Made by a program: the position numbers and the translations under genes
In this document: positions 54,963 through 64,000 of the stretch, piece by piece
Layout: every line of letters starts with the position of its first letter
Position numbering within the stretch: position 1 is the first letter of the stretch
Assembly: GCA_963383645.1 (NCBI GenBank)
Contig: OY726560.1
Coordinates: forward strand, 32,980,503 to 33,044,502
Source of the DNA: Muscardinus avellanarius
Taxonomy: Eukaryota > Chordata > Mammalia > Rodentia > Gliridae
Reading direction: 5' to 3'
Length of the DNA: 64,000 nt
The notes under the pieces: generated by a model
What the model was told of the DNA's origin: nothing
What the model saw: only the letters and a program-made list of their open reading frames with translations
Databases searched by the model: none

Positions 54963-57900
54963 TTTATTCTTTAAAATAATTTTTAAAATTGAACATAAAT
55001 CGTATACATTTAAACTATATTTGGTGCCCTCTCCCCCCCGCCCCCATTTTCCCTTCCCTTCTCCTACCAATGGTTGTCCAGGTTAACCATGTCATATTCA
55101 TAATTTTACACATATTCAGATGTAGACCCTCATTAATCAAGATCAGCCTTCCTCCTCTCCGATCTTTCCATTCAAACTTTGCTGATATTTCCCCTTCAAT
55201 ATCTGGAGTCCCACTGGTATCCTCTGTGTTTCCTAGTTTGGGCATATTAGAGGAAACATATGTACCTTCTCCTTCTGTGCTTGGCTGATCTCACTTAACA
55301 TAATGTTCTCCAGGGCTTTCCACCTTCTTGCAAATGATATAATTTTGTTCTTCTTTATGGCTGAATAGAATTCCATTGTGTGTATTTCCCAAAGTTTTGC
55401 TATCCATTCATCTGTTGATGGAGATCTGGGTTGGTTCCATATTTTGGCTATTACGAATTGTGCTGCTATGAACATAGGTATGCATATGTTGCTAGAGTTC
55501 TCTGGATTCAACCCTTTTGGAAAAATACCCAGGAGTGATAGAGCTGGATCGTATGGTGGATCTATTCCTAACTTTCTTAGGAATCTCCATACAGATCTCC
55601 ATAGTGGCTGAACTAGTTTGCATTCCCACCAACAGTGTAAAAGAGTTCCTCTTTCCTCACATCCTCACAGCATTTGTTGTTATTTGATTTATTTATGCTT
55701 GCCACTCTGACTGGGGTTAGATGGAATCTCAGTGTAGTTTTGATTTGCATCTCCCTGATGGCCAGTGATGAAGAACATCTTTTCATGTATCTATTGGCTA
55801 TTTGTATCTCTTCTTTTGTGAAGTGTCTATTTAGTTCATTTGCCCATTTCTTGATTGGGTTGTTTGTTTTGCTAGTGTAGGGTCTTTTGAGCTCTTTGTA
55901 TATTCTGGATATTAGCCCCCTATCAGAGTGGTGGCTGGTAAAGATCTTTTCCCATTCTGTAGGCTTCCTCTTTAGGTTATTGATAGTTTCCTTTGATGAG
56001 AAGAAACTTTTTAGTTCGATGCTATCCCACTTGTTAATTATTGCTTTAATTTCCTGAGCTTTAGAGGTTTTGTTGAGAAAGTTACTGCCTATGCCAACAT
56101 GTTGTAATGTTGAACCTATGCTCTCCTCTACTAACTTCACAGTCTCAGGTCTTAATTTCTAAGTCTGATCCATCTTGAGTTGATTCCTGTGCATGGTGAG
56201 ATACAGGGGTTTAGATTCATGTTTTTACAAATGTTTAGCCAGTTCTCCCAGCACCATTTGTTGAAAAGGCTGTCTTTTTTCTAGCGTATGTGTTTGGCCC
56301 CTTTGTTAAAGATTAATTGATTAAAGATGAGTGGATTTGTTTCTGTATCTTCTATTCTAATCCACTGGTCAGTATATCTGTTACTGTGCCAGTACCATGC
56401 TGTTTTTACTACTATTGCTCTATAGTATAGTTTGAAGTCTGGGATTGTAATGCCTCCTGCGTGTTTCTTGTTATTGAGAATTGCTTTGGCTATTCAAGGT
56501 CTTTTCTTTCTCCATATGAAGTTCATGATTGATTTTTCTAGGTCTCTGAAGAATGTCACTGGTATTTTAATGGGAATTGCATTGAACCTATAGATCAGTT
56601 TTGGCAGAATGGCCATTTTGATGATATTTATTCTGCCTATCCATGAGCACGGGAGATCTTTCCATCTTCCAAGGTCTTCTTCTATTTCTTTCTTTAATGT
56701 TTTATAGTTTTTGTTGTAGAGGTCTTTTACATCTTGGGTTAGGTTTATTCCTAGGTATTTTATTGGTTTTGAGGTTATAGTGAATGGAATTGTTTTCTTT
56801 GTTCCTTTCATTGTGGATTCATTGTTGGCATAAAGAAAAGCCACTGATTTCTTTAGGTTGATTTTGTATCCTGCGACTTTGCTGAATTTATCAATCAGCT
56901 CCAGACGTCTTTTGGTTGAGTTCTTTGGGTCTTCCAGATAAAGGATCATGTCATCTGTGATTAAGGATAATTTTAATTTCTCTCTTCCTCTGTGAATTCC
57001 TTTGATTTCCTTCTCTTGCCTTATTGCTGCAGCAAGAGTCTCAAGGACTATATTGAAAAGGAGTGGTGATAGTGGGCATCCTTGTCTTATTCCTGACTTT
57101 AGCGGAAATTCTTGCAGTTTTTCCCCATTCAATATAATGTTGGCTTTGTGTTTACAGTATATTGCCTTAATGATGTTGGAGTACTTTCCTTCTATCCCAA
57201 TTTTTTGTAGTGTTTTTAACATAAATGGATGTTGGATTTTGTCGAATGCTTTTTCAGCATCTATTGCTATGATGATGTGGTTTTTGTTCTTGGTTCTATT
57301 TATGTGGTGAATAACATGTATTGATTTGCGTATGTTGAACCAGCCTTGTTTCTGGGATGAAACCGACTTGGTCATGATGTATTATTCTCTTGATATAGTT
57401 TTGAATGTGTATAGCTAGTATTTTGTTTAGAATTTTTGCATCTATATTCATTAAGGATATTGGTCTGTAGTTTTCCTTTCTTGAGGTGTCTTTATTTGGT
57501 TTGGGGATTAATGTGATACTGGCCTCATAGAAGGAATTTGGGAGAGTTCCATCTCTTTCAATTTCCCAGAACAAGTTATGAAGTATTGGTATTAGTTCTT
57601 TACTGAAGGTTTTGTAGAATTCAGCCGGGAACCCATCTGGGCCTGGGCTTTTCTTTGGTGGAAGAATTTTTATTGCTGTTTCTATTTCTTTGGTTGCTAT
57701 TGGTTGGTTTAGGCTTGCTATATCCTCTTGGCTGAGTGTGGAAAGTTAACTGTGCTTAGAAATCTATCAATTTCTTCCATGTTTTTAAGTCTATTGGAGT
57801 ATAAATTTTTAAAGTAGTTTCTGATAATCTTTTGAATTTCTTCACTATCTGTGGTGATATCTCCTTTTTCATTTCTAATTTTGATAATTTGAGTTGATTC

Positions 57901-58926
57901 TCTTTTTCTTTTGGTTAGGTTGACCAGGGGCTTATCAATTCTATTAATCTTTTCAAAGAACCAACTTTTTGTTTTATTGATTCTTTGAATTGTTTTTTTG
58001 TTCTCTATTTTATTTATTTCTGCTCTAATTTTAATGATTTCTTGCCTTCTGCTGGCTTTGGGAATAGACTGTTGCAGAGTTTCTAGGTCCTTGAGTTGTG
58101 TTATTAGGTTCTTTACTTGGTGGTTCTCTGTCCTTCTTATGTGGGCACTCAATGCAAAAAACTTTCCTCTTAATACTGCCTTCATAGTGTCCCATAGATT
58201 TTGGTAGGTTGTGTCTCTGTTTTCATTTGTTTCCATAAATTTCTTTATTTGTTCCCTAATTTCTGCTCTTACTCATTCGTCATTCAATAGTGTAGCATTC
58301 GTTCTCCATGTATTTGAATACTTTCTTCGAGTTTCCTGTTGTTGATTTCTACTTCTATTCCATTGTGGTCTGAAAAGATGCAAGGAATTATATTATATCA
58401 TTTGAATTTGCTGGTATTTTCTTTGTGTTCCAGGATGTTGTCTATTTTGGAAAAGGTTCCATGGGCTGCTGAGAAGAATGTGTATTCTGTAGTTCCTGGT
58501 TGAAATATTCTGAAAATGTCTATTAGGTCCATTTGGTTTATGGTTTCCTTTAGTTCTAAAGCATCTTTACTCATCTTTTACCTTGAAGATTGATCCAGTG
58601 GTGTGAGAGGCATATTAAAGTCTCCCAGAATTATTGTATTTGGTTCTATTTGGGATCTGATGTCCAGAAGGATTTGTTTTACAGATATGGTTGCACCCAC
58701 ATTTGGGGCATAAATATTTACTATCATTATATCTGCTTGGTGTATTGTTCCTTTTAATAAAAGGAAGTGCCCTGATTTGTCCCTTTTGCTGTATTTTAGT
58801 TTAAAGTCTGTTTTGTTGGATATCAGGGTTGCTACCCCTGCTCTTTTTTGGTCACCAATGGCATGGTATATCTTTTTCCATCCTTTCACTTTCAGTCTGT
58901 GAATGTCTTTGGCTGTAAGGTGATAC
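54724..58926 (-). pseudogene. 4.2-kb L1 (ORF2 + 3' UTR) with SINE at its 3' end, one TSD
   Basis: Minus-strand L1, 5' truncated inside the ORF2 endonuclease (starts near HRLKVKGWKKIYHAIGDQKR). Order: endonuclease with VNIYAPN and GDFNMPL motifs (58.9-58.6 kb), linker (57718-58236), reverse transcriptase (56494-57574; [21 protein letters not shown], catalytic box reading LITDDMI instead of the usual FADDM), C-terminus (55233-56140), 3' UTR (~54970-55230). A stop follows LDQSSR at 58578 and frameshifts lie near 57375, 56490 and 55610, so it is inactive. CAGAAGACTTTTA is duplicated at 54711-54723 and 58927-58939, outside both the L1 and the same-strand SINE at 54724-54962. Confidence 0.93.
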
Positions 58927-60050
58927 CAGAAGACTTTTAGATATGATAAATTCAGCAAAGTTATCAGATTACAAAATCAACATATAAAAATAAATAGTTT
59001 TTTATACACCAATATTGAACCCAGTGAGGAAGAAATCAGGAAATCCAATCCATTCATAATGTCTTTAAAGCAAAACAAACAAACAAACAAAACAAACAAA
59101 CAAAAAACAGTATCTAGGAATAAGCCTTACCAAGGAAGTAAAATATATATGAATATATATATATACATATATAACAGTGAAAAAAATATATTTATATATA
59201 AATATGTACATATTTATATATAACACTGAAAAAGGAAATTAAAGAAGACACTAGAATATGGAAAGACCTCCCATGTTTATGGATTGGCAGGATTCAAATT
59301 GTTAAAATGGTCATATTACCATAAACAGCCTATAGAGTCAGTGCAATATTCATGAAAATACCAGTCTTTATAGAACTAGGAAAAGTAATCCTGAAATTCA
59401 TATGGAAGAACAGAATACCCAGAATAGCCAAAGGGCTCTTCTGAGAAGAAAGAGCAATGCTAGAAACATGCTAAACTTCAAAATATCAGAGAAAATAATA
59501 AAAACAGCATGGTACTAGCATAAAAGCAAACATGTAGACCAGTGGAGTAGAATAAAGGATATAGAAATAAACCCATATAGCTATAGTCATCCGATTCTTG
59601 ACAAAGGTGTCCAATATATGTTAGAGAAAATATAGCCTTTTTAAGAAGTGGTAATGGAGAAACTGAGTATCCATACATAGAAGATTAAAACTAGAATCCT
59701 ATCTCTAATACTGTACAAAATAATTAAGAATGAATCAATGACTTAAACTCTGAACTTTCTGGATAAAACTTAAAGGAAACATTTCAAGATACAGGTACAG
59801 GCAGTGGCTTCCTGCCCTAGACTCCAACAGTATGGGAAACAGTGGCAAGAATGGTCAAATGGTTTATATCAAATTAAAAAGCTTCTGTACAGCAAGGGAA
59901 ACAATGGAATGAAGAAATAGCTTACAGAATGGGAGAAAGTTTTTACCAACTACTTTTCTGGAAGAGTAAGATCTAAATTATATGAAGAGCTAACAAATTA
60001 AAAAGTAACTCCTCCCCAAAATTCAAATAACCCCATAAAAAATAGGCAAC

Positions 60051-61853
60051 TAATGAAGTAAAGGCCTCAATTCAAAGCACAAACAACCGATTAGAACACA
60101 TGGAGAACAGAATCTCGCTCTTAGAAGATGATCATTCCAAAAATGAACGCATAGTTTCTAATCTAGGAAAAAATATCCGACAGCAGGAATCTGATATTGA
60201 AGAAATATGGGCCCATTTTAAGAGAGCTAACCTAAGATTAATTGGAATAGAGGAGGGAAAAGAAAGTGAAACCAAAGGGATCAACAATCTCTTCAAGGAA
60301 GTAATAGCAGAAAATTTTCCAAATATAGAGCAAGAGGTCGACACGCAGGTCCAGGAAACTTATAGATCTCCCTTTAGACAGGATCGGAGAAGAGGATCCC
60401 CACGCCACATAATTGTCAAAATGACCAATGTGGAAGCCAAGCAGAGAATCTTAAAGGCAACAAAAGCAAAGGGCCAAGTGACATTCAGAGGCAAACCAAT
60501 TAGAATCACTCCAGACTTCCCAAACCAAGTTATGAGAGCCAGAAGGGCTTGGAGTAACATATTCCCAATTTTGAAAGAAAACAACTTCCAGCCAAAAATT
60601 TCCTACCCAGCAAAACTTTCTATCAAATTAGATGGAGAAATAAGAAGCTTCCATGACAAACAGAAACTGAAGGAATTTATGTCTTCAAAACCAGCACTAG
60701 AGAAAATACTCAAAGAGATTAACTACAAAGAAGAAATAGGTAACACACATCAGAACTAGAGAAACAAGATTTTCCATCCAACAGACAACTAAGATTGGTT
60801 ATCTGTGGAGATTCATTATTAATGTTAGTCTGTTACCTATCTCTAAATGGTATTGTTTGCCTTTATTGTTGTTAATTTTTAGGATTTCTAGTTGGAATAT
60901 TAATATACCTTCAGATATAGCATTTGGAAATATTTTATCCCATTATATTAGTAACTGTTAACTCTGTTTACATTGTCTTTGGATATACAATATGTTTTTT
61001 ATTTTTTAGGGAGTTTGTATACTCTTCTGTTGCCTGTGCCATTGAAATCATAACCAAGAAATCACTGCCAATTTCAATGTTGTGAGGTTTTATGACCCAG
61101 ATTTTCTCCTAAAAGTTTATAGTCTTAAGATTTATATTTAGGTCTTTTATCTATTTTGAGTTAATATTTGTATATGGGATTAGGTAAGGGTCCAATTTTA
61201 TTCTTTTCCATGTAATTATTAATTTTCAACAATATTTAGTTAAAAGATTATTATTTCTACCACCAAATGTTCGTGGAAACCTTGTCAAAAATAACTTGAC
61301 AAGATAGGGAAGAATTTAGCTCTAGGCTTTTATTTAACTCCAATGGTTTATATATCTGCCTTTAGAATAGTACTACACTGTTTCAATTATTGTAGCTTTA
61401 TATGGTTTGAAATCAGAAAATATATATCTTCTAGCTTTGTTCTTTTTCAAGATTGTTGTGGGTACCTAGAGTCCATATTCCATATTAGGATAGATTTTTT
61501 TTTCTGAAAAATAAATATATAAATATATGATAGTTTCACCTAAAAAATAGAAAAAAATAGATTCTCTGGTAAGAAAGAAAGCACAAAGAAATATTGAAAT
61601 GTTATCTTTAAGTCATCAAAAGCTTGGTATCAGACAAATGAAACTGTTATGTGAGATTATCAATTTTAATTTTGGATAAATTGCTATAATACTAGATGTC
61701 AACTACTAAGCCAAGCATAGGAGGGGGGGATAGGGAGAGAACGGTGTGGGGATCGGGTGGGGGCTGACTGGGCAATGTGTGCATGTATGTCTACAAAAGT
61801 ATGTATCCCACTATGATGTATGAATACAGTGCACCAATTAAAAATAAATATGA
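60051..61853 (+). mobile_element. Chimeric ORF1-bearing retroelement copy B, 14-bp TSD
   Basis: Inserted into the old plus-strand L1: AAAAAATAGGCAAC at 60037-60050 and 61854-61867, and the L1 reads straight through when it is removed. Content in order: L1 ORF1 from codon ~60 to its stop (60052-60759); ~100 bases of inter-ORF or foreign DNA; ~600 bases of an old L1 ORF2 in antisense (~60865-61475; e.g. ATTTGGAAATATTTTATCCC, ATTGTAGCTTTATATGGTTT); ~200 bases not recognised; the L1 3' end (GTCAACTACTAAGCCAAGCA to CAGTGCACCAATTAAAAATA). No ORF2 at all. Copy A at 44343-45076 repeats the 3' 730 bases. Known parallel: HAL1 elements, ORF1-only L1 relatives. That this is a sciurid analogue is inference. 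Confidence 0.9.
60052..60759 (+). pseudogene. L1 ORF1 C-terminal 235 codons within the chimeric element
   Basis: Open from the insertion junction to TAG at 60757, first ATG at 60100. Encodes the end of the coiled coil (MENRISLLEDDHSKNERIVS), the RRM (LRLIGIEEGKE ... ENFPN) and the C-terminal domain (PRHIIVKM, RRAWSNIF, ISYPAKLSI) of an L1 ORF1 protein. Compared with the complete 5' part at 63298-64000 it lacks the first ~60 residues. The differences are few and mostly single bases, and no stop has been acquired. By alignment a full ORF1 of this family would be about 294 residues. ORF1 protein is the RNA-binding chaperone of L1 particles. Confidence 0.9.
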
Positions 61854-62500
61854 AAAAAATAGGCAACAGACACTTATCAAAAGAAGTACAAATGGCAAGA
61901 GTTATATTTAAACAAATGTTCAACAGCTTTGGCCTTCAAGGAAGTGCAAGTTAAAACTACAATGAGATTTCATCTAACCCCAACCAGAATGGCAATCGTC
62001 AGATACAAACAATAATAAAGTCCAGTGAGGATGCTGGGGAAGAAGAACCCTTATATGCTATTGGTGGAGATATGAGTTAGTGTAGCCACTATGGGAATCA
62101 GTATGGAGGCTCCTCAAAAACCTAAAATAGAGCTACCATATGATCCAGCTATACCCCTCCTTGGCATATATCGAAAGGAATTAAATCAGCATACTTTAGA
62201 GATACTTGCATACGCATGTTGACCATAGCAATATTTCCAAAAGTCAAGTTACGGGATCAGCCTAAGTATCTACCAGTAATGAATGGTTAAAAAAAACTGT
62301 GGTGTATGTACACAATGAAGTATTATTTAGCAAAAATTAAAACAAAATCATGTCATTTTCAGGAAAATGGATGGAATTGGAAAGAAGTCATCATGTTAAG
62401 CAAAATAAGCAGACTCAAAAATAAAGGTATTATGTGTTTTCTATCATATGTGGAATCTAAAAATAAATATCATGAAAGGAAGACTATTAAGAGGAAAGGA

Positions 62501-63297
62501 GGGGAGACTTCCGGGAAGATGGCGACCGAGAAAAGCGGGGCTTAAGAGCCCCGCTAACAACCAGTCCCCATTACCACAAAACCAGCGCCTTTCATAGCCA
62601 GAAAACACCATCACCAGAAAAACAAAAAAACCACCAGGCTCCAGAGAGAAAGCGGACTGAGAACAGAGCTCAGGGCCACAGAGGAGACACACGCGCCCGA
62701 GGACGCGGCAGCAGCGCCATACTGCCGGCGGCAGTGGCAAACTCAACACACGGCTACAGCAAGCTGAGGTGAGCCGCTGCGGAACAGCCAGGCGGGATCT
62801 TTCGGCGCAGAGAGCATTTAAAGCTCCCAGTGACCGAGTTCAGCACATGCTGCAGGGATTCAGAGTGGAAATCAAAACCAGAGAAGAAAAAATACGCCAG
62901 CCTCATGGCCGAGGGCATGGCAGCGGCGCCATATTGTTACCGGCGGCGGCAGCAGCAGTGAATTCAACGAGTCCAGTACAGCTACATCTGCGTACTCAAG
63001 AACAGTGAGTCAAATTGCGGGCCACAGAGGAGAAATCCCAGTACTGTACCTCCTGGGACTTGACCCAGTGAGGGAGTGGTGGTGGCAGAGATATCACACC
63101 ATAGGAGAACGTGCAACCTGGCACCCCCCATAGTTTAAAGCAGCCTCTATCGACTCCCTGGGTCGGAGACTCTGTGATACACCCCAGTAAAGGAGTAGTG
63201 GGGTCTGAGATAATACAGACTCGAGATCCAGAGCACCTTAAGTGAAGCCATAGTGACCCAAGGGAAGAACCCAGAGAAGGCACAAACCTCCGAAATC
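62501..63297 (+). promoter_or_regulatory. L1 5' UTR / internal promoter
   Basis: A GC-rich, CpG-containing leader begins abruptly after old L1 DNA at ~62498-62501 and runs to the ORF1 start. AAGATGGCG at 62515-62523, about 15 bases from the start, matches the YY1 core that positions transcription start in human L1. Two more reversed cores (GCGCCAT at ~62714 and ~62925) lie in repeated GGCAGCRGCGCCATAYTG blocks. GGCCACAGAGGAGA also occurs twice (62674, 63020). The sharp start at a YY1 motif implies that this copy is 5' complete. Confidence 0.8.
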
Positions 63298-64000
63298 ATG
63301 GGAAAGAGGAATAACACTGGAGTAATGAATATGCACAACCCCACAACATCAGAACCCGATAAAACAGAAAATCAGAGATTTCTAGAAGATCAAATCAGGA
63401 AAATAACTGTAGAAATAATAGAGGTGCTTCGAAAAGAACTCAGAGAGAGCCAAAAAGAGATAAAGGATGCAATTAATGAAGTAAAGGCCTCAATTCAAAG
63501 CACAAACAACCGATTAGACCACATGGAGAACAGAATCTCGCTCTTAGAAGATGAGCAATCCAAAAATGAACGCATAGTTTCTAATCTAGAAAAAAATATC
63601 CAACAGCAGGAATCTGACATTGAAGAAATATGGGCCCTTCTTAAGAGAGCTAACCTAAGAATAATTGGAATAGAGGAGGGAAAAGAAAGTGAAACCAAAG
63701 GGATCAACAATCTCTTCAAGGAAGTAATAGCAGAAAATTTTCCAAATATAGAGCAAGAGGTTGATACACAGATCCAGGAAACTTATAGAACTCCCTTTAG
63801 ACAGGATCGGAGAAGAGGATCCCCACGCCACATAATTGTCAAAATGACCAATGTGGAAGCCAAGCAGAGAATCTTAAAGGCAACAAAAACAAAGGGCCAA
63901 GTGACATTCAGAGGCAAACCAATTAGAATCACTCCAGACTTCCCAAACCAAGTCATGAGAGCCAGAAGGGCTTGGAGTAACATATTCCAAACTCTGAAAG
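63298..64000 (+). CDS. L1 ORF1 protein (partial at the window edge, frame open)
   Basis: ATG at 63298, just after the GC-rich leader, opens a frame of 234 codons with no stop up to the window end. The basic start MGKRNNTGV is followed by a long charged helix with heptad character (residues ~25-115, with NNRLDHMENRISLLEDE) for trimerisation. The RRM begins at residue ~119 (NLRIIGIEEGKE) and reaches ENFPN (146-150). The C-terminal domain starts at ~176 (PRHIIVKM), and the window ends in RRAWSNIFQTLK. About 60 residues are expected beyond the edge. Role: RNA-binding trimeric chaperone of the L1 ribonucleoprotein. The upstream leader and open frame suggest a recent copy; activity also needs an intact ORF2, which is not visible. 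Confidence 0.9.
   Translation, partial: MGKRNNTGVMNMHNPTTSEPDKTENQRFLEDQIRKITVEIIEVLRKELRESQKEIKDAINEVKASIQSTNNRLDHMENRISLLEDEQSKNERIVSNLEKNIQQQESDIEEIWALLKRANLRIIGIEEGKESETKGINNLFKEVIAENFPNIEQEVDTQIQETYRTPFRQDRRRGSPRHIIVKMTNVEAKQRILKATKTKGQVTFRGKPIRITPDFPNQVMRARRAWSNIFQTLK

Larger units (their letters stand above)
54145..62497 (+). mobile_element. Old plus-strand L1 ORF2, in three pieces
   Basis: The pieces are 54145-54723, 58940-60050 and 61868-62497. They give consecutive L1 ORF2 text: finger/palm region (TTTATTCCAGGAATGTAAGG; CTATTTGCAGATGATCTGAT, the FADD-type catalytic site region), thumb (ATAAAAACAGCATGGTACTA), and C-terminus to 3' UTR (AAGTGCAAGTTAAAACTACA). Removing the two later insertions, each with one copy of its target duplication, restores continuity at both junctions. 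Many stops and indels. Internal AT-rich microsatellite at ~59140-59225. Confidence 0.85.

Noticed and set aside
44343..61853. Segmental inverted duplication
   Set aside because: Homology ends exactly at distinct target duplications on each side, which fits two retrotransposition events rather than duplication of genomic DNA.

Overview
The window is mammalian nuclear DNA, most likely from a squirrel-family rodent (Sciuridae). The main clue is about three dozen copies of a composite SINE. It has a 7SL/B1-like left half (starting near GCCAGGCGTGGTGGCGCACG) joined to a tRNA-Ala/ID-like right half (box A-like TAGCTCAGAGGTAGA, box B-like GGGTTCAATCCCC), which matches the B1-dID type SINEs known from squirrels and relatives. 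L1 elements, MIR and L2 remnants and many microsatellites fill much of the rest. I find no intact host protein-coding gene, no exon I can defend and no RNA gene. The stretch reads as intergenic or deep intronic sequence. The species call is inference from repeat content.

Layout. 0-17.3 kb: fragmented L1, B1-dID copies and microsatellites (including long GAA and GGA tracts), with an old inverted L1 3' region near 16.7-17.3 kb. 17.3-21.7 kb and 26.0-31.6 kb: nearly free of young repeats, holding only faint MIR/L2 traces. 31.6-44.3 kb: SINEs, L1 3' ends, a MIR that appears split by a solo-LTR-like block, and a plus-strand L1 ORF2 end fused to a SINE. 44.3-45.1 kb: a minus-strand retrotransposed copy of an unusual chimeric element. 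48.2-48.7 kb: a broken processed copy of the CCDC25 mRNA, itself split by a SINE. 54.1-62.5 kb: an old plus-strand L1 broken by at least two later insertions, each with target-site duplications. One is a 4.2-kb minus-strand L1 fused to a SINE; the other is a 1.8-kb plus-strand chimeric element. 62.5-64.0 kb: the 5' UTR and open ORF1 of a comparatively young L1 that runs off the window.

The most interesting signal is the chimeric element. At 60051-61853 it carries the L1 ORF1 reading frame but no ORF2. The ORF2 position is taken by about 0.8-0.9 kb of other sequence, largely an antisense piece of an old L1, followed by the normal L1 3' terminus. A second, shorter copy at 44343-45076 shares the same non-L1/antisense/L1-3' structure and has a different target-site duplication. 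The chimera has therefore been copied as a unit at least twice, like a HAL1-style ORF1-only passenger of the L1 machinery. I cannot run a database search, so family size and novelty are open.

Repeat boundaries were read by eye and may be off by several bases. Old MIR, L2 and LTR calls are weaker than SINE and L1 calls.
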